A DNA stretch of 64,000 nt from Ruminococcus sp. (lineage in GTDB: Bacteria > Bacillota > Clostridia > Oscillospirales > Ruminococcaceae): assembly GCA_017626015.1 (NCBI GenBank), contig JAGAJO010000012.1, positions 62,001 through 126,000 of the forward strand. Reading direction: 5' to 3'. Both the position numbers and the translations under genes were made by a program. The notes beneath the pieces are model-generated. The model did not search any database. It had not been told where the DNA came from and was given only the letters and a program-made list of their open reading frames with translations. The stretch's first letter is position 1. Each line of letters opens with the position of its first letter. Below, in pieces: positions 33,027 through 42,321 of this stretch.

Positions 33027-33692
33027 CTACAGTGCTTTCAGCGTATCCTGACACCATGTAAAAAGAAGCTCAAAGCTATCCGTGAGATCGTATGCTCCTC
33101 CGCTGCCCAATTCAACAGAGCGTTTCAGAACAGCCTGATCTTTACCGGTCAACAGTGTGAGCAACTCAGCCTTAGTCGGAATGTATTCGCCATGCTCCAG
33201 ATAATACAGATTCTGAAGAATAAAGAATACTGCTTTATAGCTGCCGGGTAATCTTGCAATATTTTTTTCCCTGTCCGCGTGAATGTACCTGTGACATATC
33301 TCATGATAAAGGTTGTTCAGGCTCAGTTTCACAAAATTTCGTATATCGCACTCAGAATATGCAGGAACAAGCTCCTCCAATACTCCGTAATGATCCTTTG
33401 TACCGTTCAGAACATGGAAAATCTCCAACGGGTTCCAGTTTTCCATATCTGTTTTGCTGCAAATAAACCCGCAGGATCTTTCCGGTTCCTCCAAAGACAA
33501 TATTATGCTGCGATAGCTATCAAGATCAGAAACACTCAGGCTGTCGATAATGACCATGATATCTATATCGCTGCTGTCAGTCGCTTCTCCACGAAGGTAA
33601 CTGCCTTGCAGACCGACATATAAAAGCCTTGGACCGAATTTGCGCTTAAGCAGAGCGATCAGCTGCGAGATGTAATTTTCAATGTCTGCCAT
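33027..33692 (-). CDS. Nucleotidyltransferase-fold protein
   Basis: A 221-residue protein whose N-terminal half carries the pol-beta-like nucleotidyltransferase signature GLQGSYLRGEATDSSDIDIM (GSx...DxD, two Asp). The C-terminal half is helical (HEICHRYIHADREKN; TKAELLTLLTGKDQAVLKR), like the substrate-binding part of aminoglycoside adenylyltransferases and related orphan enzymes. GGAGGG precedes the ATG. It stands alone between terminators. The substrate is not evident; antibiotic modification is possible but unproven. Confidence 0.8.
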   Translation of the reverse strand: MADIENYISQLIALLKRKFGPRLLYVGLQGSYLRGEATDSSDIDIMVIIDSLSVSDLDSYRSIILSLEEPERSCGFICSKTDMENWNPLEIFHVLNGTKDHYGVLEELVPAYSECDIRNFVKLSLNNLYHEICHRYIHADREKNIARLPGSYKAVFFILQNLYYLEHGEYIPTKAELLTLLTGKDQAVLKRSVELGSGGAYDLTDSFELLFTWCQDTLKAL

Positions 33693-33763
33693 ATTATGTG
33701 ACCCTCCATAAATTTGCGGGATAACCCTTAAGACCCTTATATTATGCCTGTTCGGAGAAATTT

Positions 33764-33793
33764 AACCCCTGATCCATTTGCAGATCAGGGGTT
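33764..33793. terminator. Terminator-like hairpin
   Basis: AACCCCTGATC pairs with GATCAGGGGTT, an 11-bp perfect stem, between the nucleotidyltransferase gene and ireB. The minus strand continues AAATTT. Confidence 0.6.
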
Positions 33794-33867
33794 ATTCAAC
33801 AGGCTGAGGCAGTAATATATACCGCCTGCCTTTAAATATCATAATTTACAATCAGATCAGAGAAACG

Positions 33868-34113
33868 TTATGCCTGGAGATAGGACTTTACCAGCGCCTG
33901 CAAAAGTTCGTCCCTGTCAATATGACGGATCAAGCTTCTGGCGTTGTTGTAGGTGGTTATGTAGGTCGGATCCTCTGAAAGGATATAGCCTACGATCTGA
34001 TTAATAGGGTTATAGCCCTTTTCCTTCAGTGCGTCGTAAATTATTGTAAGTGTCTTTTTCAGCTCCGTTTCCTTATCTCTCTGAACTGAAAATTCCATAG
34101 TCTGTTCATGCAT
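33868..34113 (-). CDS. ireB: IreB family regulatory phosphoprotein
   Basis: An 81-residue protein matching the IreB (formerly UPF0297) family: [40 protein letters not shown] and [19 protein letters not shown]. IreB is a small cytoplasmic substrate of the Ser/Thr kinase IreK in Firmicutes and affects cell-wall stress resistance. AAGGAG precedes the ATG, and a TTGTTA-17-TATAAT promoter lies 60 bp upstream. The usual neighbours ruvX and DUF1292 genes are absent here, so it appears to be transcribed alone. Confidence 0.95.
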   Translation of the reverse strand: MHEQTMEFSVQRDKETELKKTLTIIYDALKEKGYNPINQIVGYILSEDPTYITTYNNARSLIRHIDRDELLQALVKSYLQA

Positions 34114-34170
34114 AAAAGCTCAACTCCTTACTATTGCTGCATTTGTAGTGATACTGTAACGTATGTTTAT

Positions 34171-34199
34171 ATTATACTCTATTTTTATTGAAATAACAA
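34171..34199 (-). promoter_or_regulatory. ireB promoter TTGTTA-17-TATAAT
   Basis: -35 at 34194-34199 and -10 at 34171-34176 on the minus strand. Confidence 0.7.
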
Positions 34200-34272
34200 G
34201 TGGATAGCCGAAGTTTGTTTAATATGCACAAATTCGTCATGGCATTTTTTACGGATCGGACTTCCTTGCGTA

Positions 34273-36687
34273 TCACATTCTAAGCTCCACGCCGATGCCC
34301 TTAAGCTCCTTAAGAACTCTTTCCATTGCCTTGTCAGCCTGCTCGTCGGTAAGAGTACCGTCAAGGGATCTCATGGATATCGAGTAGGAGACCGACTTCT
34401 TGCCGCACTGGATCTGCTCGCCTCTGTAAACGTCGAACAGCGTAACAGACTCAAGTATTCCTCCTACAGCCTTCTTGATGATCCTTTCCAGCATTGCAAC
34501 AGGAATTTCTTCGTCACAGATAAGAGACAGATCTCTTGTAGTAGCAGGATACTTCGGCAGCGGCTTATAGGTCTTTACGTCTGAGGAAACCTCCATAAGC
34601 TCGGGAATATTGATCTTTGCAGCATAGACCCTTGCGGAAATACCGTAATTTTCAGCTACTCTCGGGTGAAGCTCTCCCAGAATGCCTATTTCGTTACCGT
34701 CTATTTTTATAATTGCCGTTCTTCCAGGGTGGAATGCGCTGAATTCGTCAAATGCGCACTTAGCGTCAGCCTTTTCAAATTCAAATTCCTTTGCGCCTAC
34801 CTTTTTAAGCATGCCCTCCACGATTCCCTTAAGAGTGTAGAAATCGATTTTGCAGGTGGTGTCGTATACGGCGATACCGAGTCTCAGCGGCTCGTCGGGA
34901 AGTACCTCTCCGTCACGGGGGATATATTCGTTTCCCATTTCAAAAACATAGCATTCCGGATTACGGTAGCTGAAGTTCCTTGCTGCGACCTCCAGCACAG
35001 AGGGCAAAAGGGTGGTTCTCATGACGCTGGTGTCCTCCCCCAGAGGATTCATGATAGTCACGGTATTTCTCAGCTTTGATTCCGCAGGAAGATTTATCTT
35101 GTCAAAATATCTGGGAGAAATAAAGGAGAATGTGGATATCTCATTTACTCCCATAGCCGTCATCGCTCTCTGAACGCTCATTTCAAACTTCTGCTTTTCT
35201 GTCCTCTGAGCCTGAGCAACTCCTCTGATGATCGTTCCGGGGATCTTGTTATATCCGTAAAGTCTTGCGATCTCCTCGGCAATATCAGCCTTGCACTCGA
35301 TATCGATCCTGAACCACGGCGCATATACCCTGCCGTTTTCTACCTTAAATTCAAGTCTTGTAAGATAGTCGATCATTTCCTCCTCGGGAATATCCGTACC
35401 TAAGAAATTATTTATCCACTCTGAGCTGAATTCAACAGACGGCGGAGTTTCGCTCTGATAGTTTTCGTCGATATAATTCTTAACTACCTCGCCTGCGCCC
35501 AGCTCCTCTACAAGCTGACACGCTCTCATAAGAGCTTCGTAGCACTCGTGGGGATCCAGCCCCTTCTCATATCTTGCGGAGGCGTCCGTTCTCATGCCCA
35601 GTTTTTTGGCGGTAGTCCTTACGCTTGCGCCGTCAAAGCAGGCAGACTCGAAAACTACTGTCGTGGTGTCGTCCATAATTCCGCTGTATTCTCCGCCCAT
35701 TACTCCCGCAACGGCAACCGGCTTTTCGGCGTCGGCAATAACCAGCATTTCCTCGGAAAGCTGTCTCGTCTCGCCGTCAAGGGTAGTGATAGATTCTCCC
35801 GCCCTTGCGTTTCTTACGTTTATTTCTCCGCCTGCAACATATCTGAGGTCAAATGCGTGCATCGGTCTGCCGTATTCCAGCATTACAAAGTTGGTTATAT
35901 CCACCAGATTGTTGATCGGGCGCACTCCGCAGGCTCTCAGTCTTTCCCTCATCCAGCGGGGTGAAGGCTCTATTTTAACGTTTTTGACGATCGCTCCGAT
36001 ATATCTTTTGCACAGATCTGTATTGTGTATCTTTACCTTGAGATACTTGTTCACGTCGTCGTCAACGCCCTTGTATTCAGGCTTTTTTACTCTGAGCTGT
36101 GTATTGAAGGTAGCCGCCGTCTCTCTTGCCAGACCGATCACCGACAGACAGTCGGGACGGTTTGAGGTTATTTCAAACTCTACCTTTACATCGTCAAAGC
36201 CGATAGCCTTGCGGATATCCGTACCGACAGTCCTGTCACAGTCCTCGCCGAGGATAAAGATACCGTCCTCTATCGCATAGGGAAAATCATGCACTGTAAG
36301 TCCCAGCTCACCCAGTGAACAGAGCATTCCGTTGGAGACTACTCCTCTCAGCTTACCCTTTGTGATCTTCACGGGCTTGCCTTCGTGCAGTACCACAGAT
36401 TTGTGCTTAGCCACAGGAACATAATCTCCCTGATTTACATTCTGTGCGCCTGTAACGATCTGTACCGGCTCATCCTCGCCTATATCCACCTGAGTAGTGA
36501 ACATATGATCCGAATCGGGGTGACGTTCGATAGAAAGAACCTTTCCCACCACCACGTTGGAAAGATAGTCTCCCTCCTCTCCGTAGCACTCCACCTTTGA
36601 TCCGGACATGGTAATGCCCGCTACAAAATCCTTTATCGGCATATCGCAGTCAACATAGTCTGCCAGCCATCTCATTGATAAATCCAT
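34273..36687 (-). CDS. pheT: Phenylalanyl-tRNA synthetase beta subunit
   Basis: An 804-residue subunit of the alpha2-beta2 enzyme that charges tRNA-Phe. Domains in order: N-terminal EMAP-like tRNA-binding fold (VVVGKVLSIERHPDSDHMFT, VQIVTGAQNV), the B3/B4 editing domain (HAFDLRYVAGG, ADAEKPVAVAGVMGGE), the B5 domain, the catalytic-like core (ISTFSFISPRYFDK, MNPLGEDTSVMRTTLLPS), and a C-terminal FDX-ACB domain (KYPATTRDLSLICDEE). GGAGGTTAGAATA precedes the ATG. It is downstream of pheS but separated from it by a membrane-protein gene. Confidence 0.97.
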   Translation of the reverse strand: MDLSMRWLADYVDCDMPIKDFVAGITMSGSKVECYGEEGDYLSNVVVGKVLSIERHPDSDHMFTTQVDIGEDEPVQIVTGAQNVNQGDYVPVAKHKSVVLHEGKPVKITKGKLRGVVSNGMLCSLGELGLTVHDFPYAIEDGIFILGEDCDRTVGTDIRKAIGFDDVKVEFEITSNRPDCLSVIGLARETAATFNTQLRVKKPEYKGVDDDVNKYLKVKIHNTDLCKRYIGAIVKNVKIEPSPRWMRERLRACGVRPINNLVDITNFVMLEYGRPMHAFDLRYVAGGEINVRNARAGESITTLDGETRQLSEEMLVIADAEKPVAVAGVMGGEYSGIMDDTTTVVFESACFDGASVRTTAKKLGMRTDASARYEKGLDPHECYEALMRACQLVEELGAGEVVKNYIDENYQSETPPSVEFSSEWINNFLGTDIPEEEMIDYLTRLEFKVENGRVYAPWFRIDIECKADIAEEIARLYGYNKIPGTIIRGVAQAQRTEKQKFEMSVQRAMTAMGVNEISTFSFISPRYFDKINLPAESKLRNTVTIMNPLGEDTSVMRTTLLPSVLEVAARNFSYRNPECYVFEMGNEYIPRDGEVLPDEPLRLGIAVYDTTCKIDFYTLKGIVEGMLKKVGAKEFEFEKADAKCAFDEFSAFHPGRTAIIKIDGNEIGILGELHPRVAENYGISARVYAAKINIPELMEVSSDVKTYKPLPKYPATTRDLSLICDEEIPVAMLERIIKKAVGGILESVTLFDVYRGEQIQCGKKSVSYSISMRSLDGTLTDEQADKAMERVLKELKGIGVELRM

Positions 36688-36770
36688 TATTCTAACCTCC
36701 GTTAAAGCAGGGATACATTTTGCTTTCCGCCCTGCTGAGTTTTGAGTTCCCCTGAATATGTCCGCATGAG

Positions 36771-37361
36771 CTATTCGGTCATATTACTGATCTTTTCATC
36801 CAGATCCCTTATAAAATAATCACGTTTAGTCAAAAACAGCTTCCACTGTCTTACGCTGAATTCATATTTTACTCCCGCCGTATCGGTGATCACGACCTTT
36901 GCCCCGTCCGTGATCCCGTTCGTGCTGTGTATGATCGTCTTAAAGCCCGCTATATCGGAATAGCTTATCAGAAGCTTAGCTCTCGGAACATACAGATATT
37001 CATCGGTAAGGTAAAAGGTCTTGTAAAGATATTCAAGACTGTCAAGCTGCTCATCTATGCGAAGAAGCTCTGCACTGTCGAGAGCTTCAAGCCTTTTCTC
37101 CCTCACATCGTTCTGACGCTTTTGCTTTTTTATACCTCTTACGCTGATAAATCCCAGGATCGCCAGGGCGATGATCATTATTACCGTAGTAGCTGCAAAA
37201 TCGCTGGTTCCCTGAGTATTGTAAACCGAGATCATGGCGAATACCCCTATAGCAAGCACTGCCAGAATCAGAACGGCGCTTACCGCTGCGGAGATCACGA
37301 AACCTGCCTTTGAAGGCTTAAGCTTTCTGTAAAGACGGTTATTTCTAATATCCTGATCCAT
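36771..37361 (-). CDS. Two-helix membrane protein between pheS and pheT
   Basis: A 196-residue protein with two membrane helices (FVISAAVSAVLILAVLAIGV; AATTVIMIIALAILGFISVR) followed by a cytoplasmic domain of beta strands (FYLTDEYLYVPRAKLLISYS, VVITDTAGVKYEFSVRQW). The layout resembles YcxB-like membrane proteins, and the gene at 38809 has the same architecture. It is read in the same direction as pheS and pheT and lies between them, so it is presumably co-transcribed under the Phe T-box. Such an insertion is unusual. Function unknown. Confidence 0.75.
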   Translation of the reverse strand: MDQDIRNNRLYRKLKPSKAGFVISAAVSAVLILAVLAIGVFAMISVYNTQGTSDFAATTVIMIIALAILGFISVRGIKKQKRQNDVREKRLEALDSAELLRIDEQLDSLEYLYKTFYLTDEYLYVPRAKLLISYSDIAGFKTIIHSTNGITDGAKVVITDTAGVKYEFSVRQWKLFLTKRDYFIRDLDEKISNMTE

Positions 37362-37401
37362 TTTATCCCCGCTCTCATTAATAAAATCAAATAAAGATCA
37401 A

Positions 37402-38421
37402 TTAAAACTGCTCCAAAAATCTCATATCGTTCTCATAAAGCAGTCTCATATCGTTTATGCTGTATCTTCCCATAGTAATTCTTTCAAGTCCGATACCAAA
37501 GGCAAATCCGGAGTATACCTCTGGATCTATCCCGCACTCTGCAAGCACCTTGGGGTGGACCATTCCCGAGCCGAGAAGCTCTACCCAGCCCTCCTGCTTG
37601 CACATTGAACAGCCCTTGCCGTGGCAGTTGAAGCACATGAGATCGACCTCTGCCGAAGGCTCGGTATACGGGAAGTGATGAGGACGCAGCCTTATCTGTG
37701 CGTCGTCACCGTAAAGTCTCTTCATAAGCAGCTCCAGCGTACCCTTAAGATCAGCCATGGTTATGCCCTTGTCCACCACAAGCCCCTCTATCTGGTGGAA
37801 AATAGGCGAATGAGTAGCGTCAACTGCGTCCGAACGGTAAACGCTGCCGGGGGAAATTATCCTGATAGGAGGCTTTCTTTTCTCCATTGTTCTTATCTGT
37901 ACAGAAGATGTCTGTGTTCTCAGCAGCACGTTTTCGTTTATGTAAAACGTATCCTGCGTATCTCTTGCCGGATGATGCTTAGGCATATTAAGCGCCTCAA
38001 AGCAGTAATGATCCGTCTCTACCTCGGGACCCTCAACAATGTCGAATCCCATGCCGAGAAATACCTCCTCGACCTGTTCGAGAGTTACCTTCAGCGGGTG
38101 GGCACGTCCTATCTTCATCGGCTTTCCGGGAAGAGTAACGTCGATCGACTCTTCCTTAAGGCGTACCTCCTCCATTCTGCTTTTAAGCTCTGCCTTTCTT
38201 GCATTGAGAGCCTCCTCAATATCGGCTCTGACCTTGTTTGCAAGCTGTCCCACAACGGGTCTTTCCTCGGGAGAGAGCTTTCCCATCTGCTTGAGGATAG
38301 ACGTGATCTCGCCCTTTTTACCGAGAAATCTTACTCTGAAATCCTCAAGAAGCTTGACGTCGCCTATCTTTGAAAGCTCGTCCTTAGCACGTTCCTCGAT
38401 GCTTTTCAACTGTTCCTTCAT
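37402..38421 (-). CDS. pheS: Phenylalanyl-tRNA synthetase alpha subunit
   Basis: A 339-residue class II synthetase subunit. The N-terminal coiled coil is followed by the catalytic core: motif 1 region [20 protein letters not shown], motif 2 [20 protein letters not shown] with FRPHHF-like [16 protein letters not shown], a four-Cys insert ([12 protein letters not shown]), and motif 3 [30 protein letters not shown] precedes the ATG. Expression is controlled by the T-box leader at 38446-38716. Confidence 0.97.
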   Translation of the reverse strand: MKEQLKSIEERAKDELSKIGDVKLLEDFRVRFLGKKGEITSILKQMGKLSPEERPVVGQLANKVRADIEEALNARKAELKSRMEEVRLKEESIDVTLPGKPMKIGRAHPLKVTLEQVEEVFLGMGFDIVEGPEVETDHYCFEALNMPKHHPARDTQDTFYINENVLLRTQTSSVQIRTMEKRKPPIRIISPGSVYRSDAVDATHSPIFHQIEGLVVDKGITMADLKGTLELLMKRLYGDDAQIRLRPHHFPYTEPSAEVDLMCFNCHGKGCSMCKQEGWVELLGSGMVHPKVLAECGIDPEVYSGFAFGIGLERITMGRYSINDMRLLYENDMRFLEQF

Positions 38422-38445
38422 TGCTTTTCCTCCTAGAAAATAATA

Positions 38446-38716
38446 AAAGCCCTGTTCCGACTAATCGGAACAAGACCCGTACATTACGCCGTCCTGTTAA
38501 ACCACCCATCAGCGATAGGAGCCACCACTCCCCTGCCGTTAACGCAGGCATACGTTTTTGCTTACTGTAATTTCGGCAAAACCACTCGCAAGTGAACTTC
38601 GGCAGTTCTTGAAACAGGGAGCTTTCAGCAAGTCACATCGGACTGCTCCCCTCTCTGAGAATCGCAAAATGCTTACTCTCTCGGTCACAGTGTTTTTGAT
38701 GATAAAACAATTTTAT
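38446..38716 (-). ncRNA. Phe T-box leader
   Basis: The ~290-nt leader of pheS on the minus strand has T-box elements: GAGAGTA early in stem I, the TTGCTGAAAGCTCCC loop resembling the conserved GNUGNAAG region, and a GAAGTTCAC segment near 38594 with TTC as specifier for Phe. GGGTGGTTTAAC near 38501 is the antiterminator bulge, offering UGGU to the ACCA end of uncharged tRNA. The terminator TGTTCCGA/TCGGAACA (38453-38472) with TTTTATTATTTT follows. The T-box block deviates from the usual GGGTGGNACCGCG. Confidence 0.8.
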
Positions 38717-38723
38717 AGCTTAT

Positions 38724-38752
38724 ATTTTAACATATTCCCGCAGCTATTTCAA
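38724..38752 (-). promoter_or_regulatory. pheS operon promoter TTGAAA-17-TAAAAT
   Basis: -35 at 38747-38752 and -10 at 38724-38729 on the minus strand, just ahead of the T-box. Confidence 0.7.
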
Positions 38753-38808
38753 GAGCTTAACAGAAATTTTACATTTGACTTTCTGCGGAAATATCAATGC
38801 CGTACCGA

Positions 38809-39456
38809 TCACAGTCCGTGCTTGTGGAGCCTGTCCCACTTCATATCCTCCTCGGTGTAGTAATCGTCCGCCTCGTCGTCGATTTTGTTGTACTCCTTAT
38901 GAGGATATTTCATCTGTTCATAAAAATCGTTTATAAGCTTAAGCTTTGACTGAGTATCCGCAAAGGACAGAGTGACCGTTTCATCTTCGGGTACGAAAAC
39001 GCTCTCCGCTCCCCTTTTATCCTTTACCGTAAATGACGATCTCTCCGCATTCTTCAGCTTTATCACCATTCTTCCGTGATTGTCCTGAAAGGACTTTTCT
39101 ATCTCGTTAAAATATACAGTCACAAACAGCTTTTTCCCCGAAAAGCCCATATTCTGACAATGCTCAAAGCCGTCCCCGTAAATGCGGGTGTATAAGTCCG
39201 TATCTCTTGAAAGGGCATAAAACCGATACAAAAGCAGAGCAACAATGATATTCCCCAGAGAGATCAGCATAAGCAGTATCTTTATAACGACTATCTTTGC
39301 CAGAAACGCTATGGCAAAGATCACCGCTCCCAGAATAATGTTACGGTACATATTGGAACGCATTTTTTTATGCTCCTGCAGATCGTGTACCGCCTTTGCC
39401 TGCTTTTCCGTGCGGGACAGTCTGGGGGGAAATTCGTAGATCGGCTTACCGTTCAT
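38809..39456 (-). CDS. Two-helix membrane protein of unknown function
   Basis: A 215-residue protein. A basic N-terminal cytoplasmic part (RLSRTEKQAKAVHDLQEHKK) precedes two adjacent membrane helices (IILGAVIFAIAFLAKIVVIK; LLMLISLGNIIVALLLYRFY), and the rest is a beta-rich domain (FVTVYFNEIEKSFQ, MVIKLKNAERSSFTV). The architecture matches the protein at 36771, so the two may be distant paralogues of the YcxB-like kind. AGGAGAG precedes the ATG; its own promoter is at 39489-39517. Confidence 0.72.
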   Translation of the reverse strand: MNGKPIYEFPPRLSRTEKQAKAVHDLQEHKKMRSNMYRNIILGAVIFAIAFLAKIVVIKILLMLISLGNIIVALLLYRFYALSRDTDLYTRIYGDGFEHCQNMGFSGKKLFVTVYFNEIEKSFQDNHGRMVIKLKNAERSSFTVKDKRGAESVFVPEDETVTLSFADTQSKLKLINDFYEQMKYPHKEYNKIDDEADDYYTEEDMKWDRLHKHGL

Positions 39457-39488
39457 TGCGGCTCTCCTTTCCGTTTCGTAATGTTAGT

Positions 39489-39517
39489 ATTATACCACGG
39501 TCCCGCAAATTTTTCAA
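39489..39517 (-). promoter_or_regulatory. Promoter TTGAAA-17-TATAAT
   Basis: -35 at 39512-39517, -10 at 39489-39494 on the minus strand with TGG before the -10, upstream of the 38809-39456 gene. Confidence 0.7.
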
Positions 39518-39597
39518 CCGTACACGGTAAATTTATTACAGACCTATATTATCAGCCGTCGCAGCCTGATTATTCAAAATCCGCAAAAGCAAAAACG

Positions 39598-39621
39598 CAG
39601 GGAACAGACTGACCGTCCCTG
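39598..39621 (-). terminator. Terminator after the zinc-ribbon gene
   Basis: CAGGGA/TCCCTG stem; the minus strand continues CGTTTTTG. It ends transcription of the gene at 39669. Confidence 0.55.
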
Positions 39622-39668
39622 ACGTTTTCATTTGTGCAATACCGAAAGGCATTTGACCGCTTACATAA

Positions 39669-40478
39669 TTACATATACTGGTGATATACTAAAACAGAAG
39701 AATAAGAAACATACTGACCGTCGCTGTCGTAATTTACTGCAAGCACCACCGGCTGCTTGTCACCGCTGTCGTTTTCGTACCAGTATCTGTACGAGTAGGA
39801 AACGCCGTCCTTGGTGTATGTTGCGCTGTAGAAATCCATGTCAACTTCCTTATCCACATCTTTCTTTGACGAACCGCTGCGGAACTTGTCCATATTCACG
39901 ACACGATCCTTTTTCACGCCGTTTATATCGTCCTTCAGGATTTCAAAATCAGCATACTTTACAGTAAGGATACGGTTTTCCTCGTCCGTTGTTATAAGCA
40001 CTGCCCACTCTGGATAGGTCACTCCGTCCACCCTTACGCTTTCGTCGGACTCCGCCGCACGGTTGTACTGTATGACGTTTGTAAGTCCCTTATATGCGGA
40101 CTCCTTCTTGAATTTGGCATCAAGCTTTTTTTCCGCAATTTCAAAATCCGCCCCGATAAAATCCGACGCATTTTCAGCAAGCTTTTCTCCCTCGGAGGAG
40201 CTTATTGAAATAATGATCACCGCAGCGATTATTATAACGGCAACAGCTGCGGCTGCGATCAATATAAGTCTGACCTTTTTCGATGAAAGACCTTTAGGTA
40301 GTTTATTCCTTTTCTCTCCCTTTTTTCTTTCTTTTATAATAGGCTCGGCGTTGAAAGGCTCTGACTTTTTTTCAAAAAGCTTGTCCGCCAGAGCAGTATC
40401 GATAAACAGCTCCGCTCCGCACTCAGGACAAATAGCATCATGATCGCCGACGTGCTTTCCGCATTTTGGACAGTTCAA
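39669..40478 (-). CDS. Zinc-ribbon single-pass membrane protein
   Basis: A 269-residue protein with an N-terminal zinc ribbon (NCPKCGKHVGDHDAICPECG), a lysine-rich linker, one membrane helix (ILIAAAAVAVIIIAAVIIIS) and an extracellular domain of about 160 residues. The latter has ENASDFIGADFEIAEKKLDA, similar in layout to PASTA-like or DUF-type envelope domains, but not assignable. The start is taken as TTG at 40478 because AAAGGA is then 9 bp away; the GTG at 40487 would be only one base from it. Consensus promoter upstream at 40519-40548. Confidence 0.7.
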   Translation of the reverse strand: MNCPKCGKHVGDHDAICPECGAELFIDTALADKLFEKKSEPFNAEPIIKERKKGEKRNKLPKGLSSKKVRLILIAAAAVAVIIIAAVIIISISSSEGEKLAENASDFIGADFEIAEKKLDAKFKKESAYKGLTNVIQYNRAAESDESVRVDGVTYPEWAVLITTDEENRILTVKYADFEILKDDINGVKKDRVVNMDKFRSGSSKKDVDKEVDMDFYSATYTKDGVSYSYRYWYENDSGDKQPVVLAVNYDSDGQYVSYSSVLVYHQYM

Positions 40479-40518
40479 ACGAAACACTTCCTTTACTATT
40501 AAATAAATTTATACAATA

Positions 40519-40548
40519 ATTATAGCACACAGAAAAGTATTTTGTCAA
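40519..40548 (-). promoter_or_regulatory. Promoter TTGACA-18-TATAAT
   Basis: -35 at 40543-40548 and -10 at 40519-40524 on the minus strand, upstream of the zinc-ribbon gene. Confidence 0.75.
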
Positions 40549-40564
40549 TAAATCCTAGAAAATA

Positions 40565-40689
40565 CCCGGGAATCAATTTTAAAAAAAATCGCACCAAGAC
40601 TCTGTATATATTTGTTCTTCTATATTCCGTACAAAATACGATATTTTGTTACAACCAAAATGTTTGATCGGTAAAATCGATTTCCCGGG
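40565..40689 (-). repeat. Interspersed repeat family 1, copy B (no palindromic core)
   Basis: Termini CCCGGGAATCAATTTT and AAAATCGATTTCCCGGG are inverted copies with two differences. Read on the minus strand the internal blocks (CGATCAAACATTTT, GTAACAAAATATCGTA, ATAGAAGAACAAATATATAC) align with the copy at 62920, but the 38-bp palindrome is absent at the expected point. It lies between two divergent genes. Confidence 0.75.
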
Positions 40690-40744
40690 AAAATACTTGA
40701 GATCGGTTCAAATACCGTCCACACACAGCAAAAAGGACTAACGC

Positions 40745-42250
40745 ATGAAGAAATTTTTCAAATTTTATTTAGCGAGAGTGATCCTGACAGGATTACTTGC
40801 CGCCTTACAGCTCGCAATGATAATCGGCTGCGTATGCTGCGCCTTTTACTGCGCCGCAGCCTTCAGGATCATACTGCTTGCCGCCGCAGCCGTAACTGCG
40901 CTGAAAATATCCGCCAGAACAGAATTTTTCCCCTGCAAGACCGGGTGGACCATGGGTATTCTGGCTCTGCCCGCAATATTTCTTCCTCTGTACTTTTTCT
41001 TTGGCAGAGGAGCTTCAATGAAAAAGATACGCCGCTTTGCGGAAGAACACCCTCTTGATATCCCGGGCGTGAGTCCTGACCTGTCAGACCTGCCGGAAAA
41101 TATTGCCCCGCAGTTCCGTGCGCTGGAAAGCAAAGGAGGCTTCAGATCCTACAGCGGAACCCACTGCGAATATCTGAGCGACGGAAAATACATCTTTGAA
41201 AAAATAAAACAGACGCTTGAAAACGCCGAGCACTTCATTTTCATGGAATTTTATATACTTAATTTCGGCAGTATGTGGGATCAGATCCTTGAGATACTCA
41301 TGCGCAAGGCAGAGAGCGGAGTAAAGGTCTGCATTCTTATAGACGATCTGGGCACCATTTGTCTGCTGCCCGAAAATTTCCCGCGAAAGCTTGAACGGCT
41401 TGGTATCTACTGCCGACGGCACAATGTTTTTTCTCCTAAGCTCACGTCTACGATCAACTACCGTGACCACAGAAAGCTTGTAACGGCTGACGGAAGATAC
41501 GCCGTCATATGCGGAGCTAATATTGCTGACGAATACATTAACCTCATTTCCCCATACGGATACTGGAAGGACACAGGCGTTTATCTTGACGGAGCGGCAG
41601 CAGCAAGCTTTTGCGCAATGTTTACGCAGATGTGGAAGCTTAACGGCGGAGAGATGCCCGTTAATGCTTCCGACCTGCCTTTGCCTCAGGAACACAGAAG
41701 CTGCGGCATATGTCTGCCCTTCGGGGACATTCCGGATCAGGACAGGGGCTGTACCGAGACCGCTTTTCTAAACATGATAAATTCTGCGGTAAAAAGCGTT
41801 TATATCACCACGCCGTACCTTATCCCCGACTGCGAACTGACCTCGGCGCTGTGCAGGGCGGCGGAACGGGGGACAGATGTCAGGATCATAACTCCGCTCA
41901 TTCCGGACAAGCGTTATGTACACATAATGACACGCAGCAGCTATGTCCCCCTTCTGAGAAGCGGAGTGAGGATTTACGAATATGTTCCGGGATTTATCCA
42001 CGCCAAAAGTATGCTGTGCGACGGAAGCCTGGCATATGTGGGTTCTGCAAATACCGATCTGAGAAGTCTGTATCTGCATTTTGAAAACGGCGTGCTTATG
42101 TACCGTTGTCCCGCCTGTAAGCAGCTGGAAAAGGATCTTTCCGAGCTCTTTGAAATATCCCGGGAGGTAAGCCTTTCCGACCGCATTGTGATCTCCGCAC
42201 AGAAAAGCCTGCTGGGAAAGCTGCTGCGCCTTGCTGCTCCGCTGCTTTAA
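40745..42250 (+). CDS. cls: Cardiolipin synthase
   Basis: A 501-residue phospholipase D superfamily enzyme. Two N-terminal membrane helices are followed by two HKD motifs: NYRDHRKLVTADGRYAVICG and FIHAKSMLCDGSLAYVGSAN. The HRKLVTAD and HAKSMLCD sequences match HxKx4D. It condenses phosphatidylglycerol (or PE) to cardiolipin at the membrane. AAGGAC precedes the ATG. Length and topology fit bacterial Cls rather than nuclease members of the family. Confidence 0.93.
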   Translation: MKKFFKFYLARVILTGLLAALQLAMIIGCVCCAFYCAAAFRIILLAAAAVTALKISARTEFFPCKTGWTMGILALPAIFLPLYFFFGRGASMKKIRRFAEEHPLDIPGVSPDLSDLPENIAPQFRALESKGGFRSYSGTHCEYLSDGKYIFEKIKQTLENAEHFIFMEFYILNFGSMWDQILEILMRKAESGVKVCILIDDLGTICLLPENFPRKLERLGIYCRRHNVFSPKLTSTINYRDHRKLVTADGRYAVICGANIADEYINLISPYGYWKDTGVYLDGAAAASFCAMFTQMWKLNGGEMPVNASDLPLPQEHRSCGICLPFGDIPDQDRGCTETAFLNMINSAVKSVYITTPYLIPDCELTSALCRAAERGTDVRIITPLIPDKRYVHIMTRSSYVPLLRSGVRIYEYVPGFIHAKSMLCDGSLAYVGSANTDLRSLYLHFENGVLMYRCPACKQLEKDLSELFEISREVSLSDRIVISAQKSLLGKLLRLAAPLL

Positions 42251-42262
42251 GGCAATAACGAA

Positions 42263-42308
42263 AAAACGCCTTTCCCCGAACATTATCCTGCCGGAAAAAG
42301 GCGTTTTA
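42263..42308. terminator. Bidirectional terminator between cls and the cohesin gene
   Basis: AAAACGCCTTT pairs with AAAAGGCGTTTT; T-runs occur on both strands. TTAAGGCAATAACG just before it resembles one arm of hairpin family 2. Confidence 0.85.
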
Positions 42309-42321
42309 TCACTCAATATTG

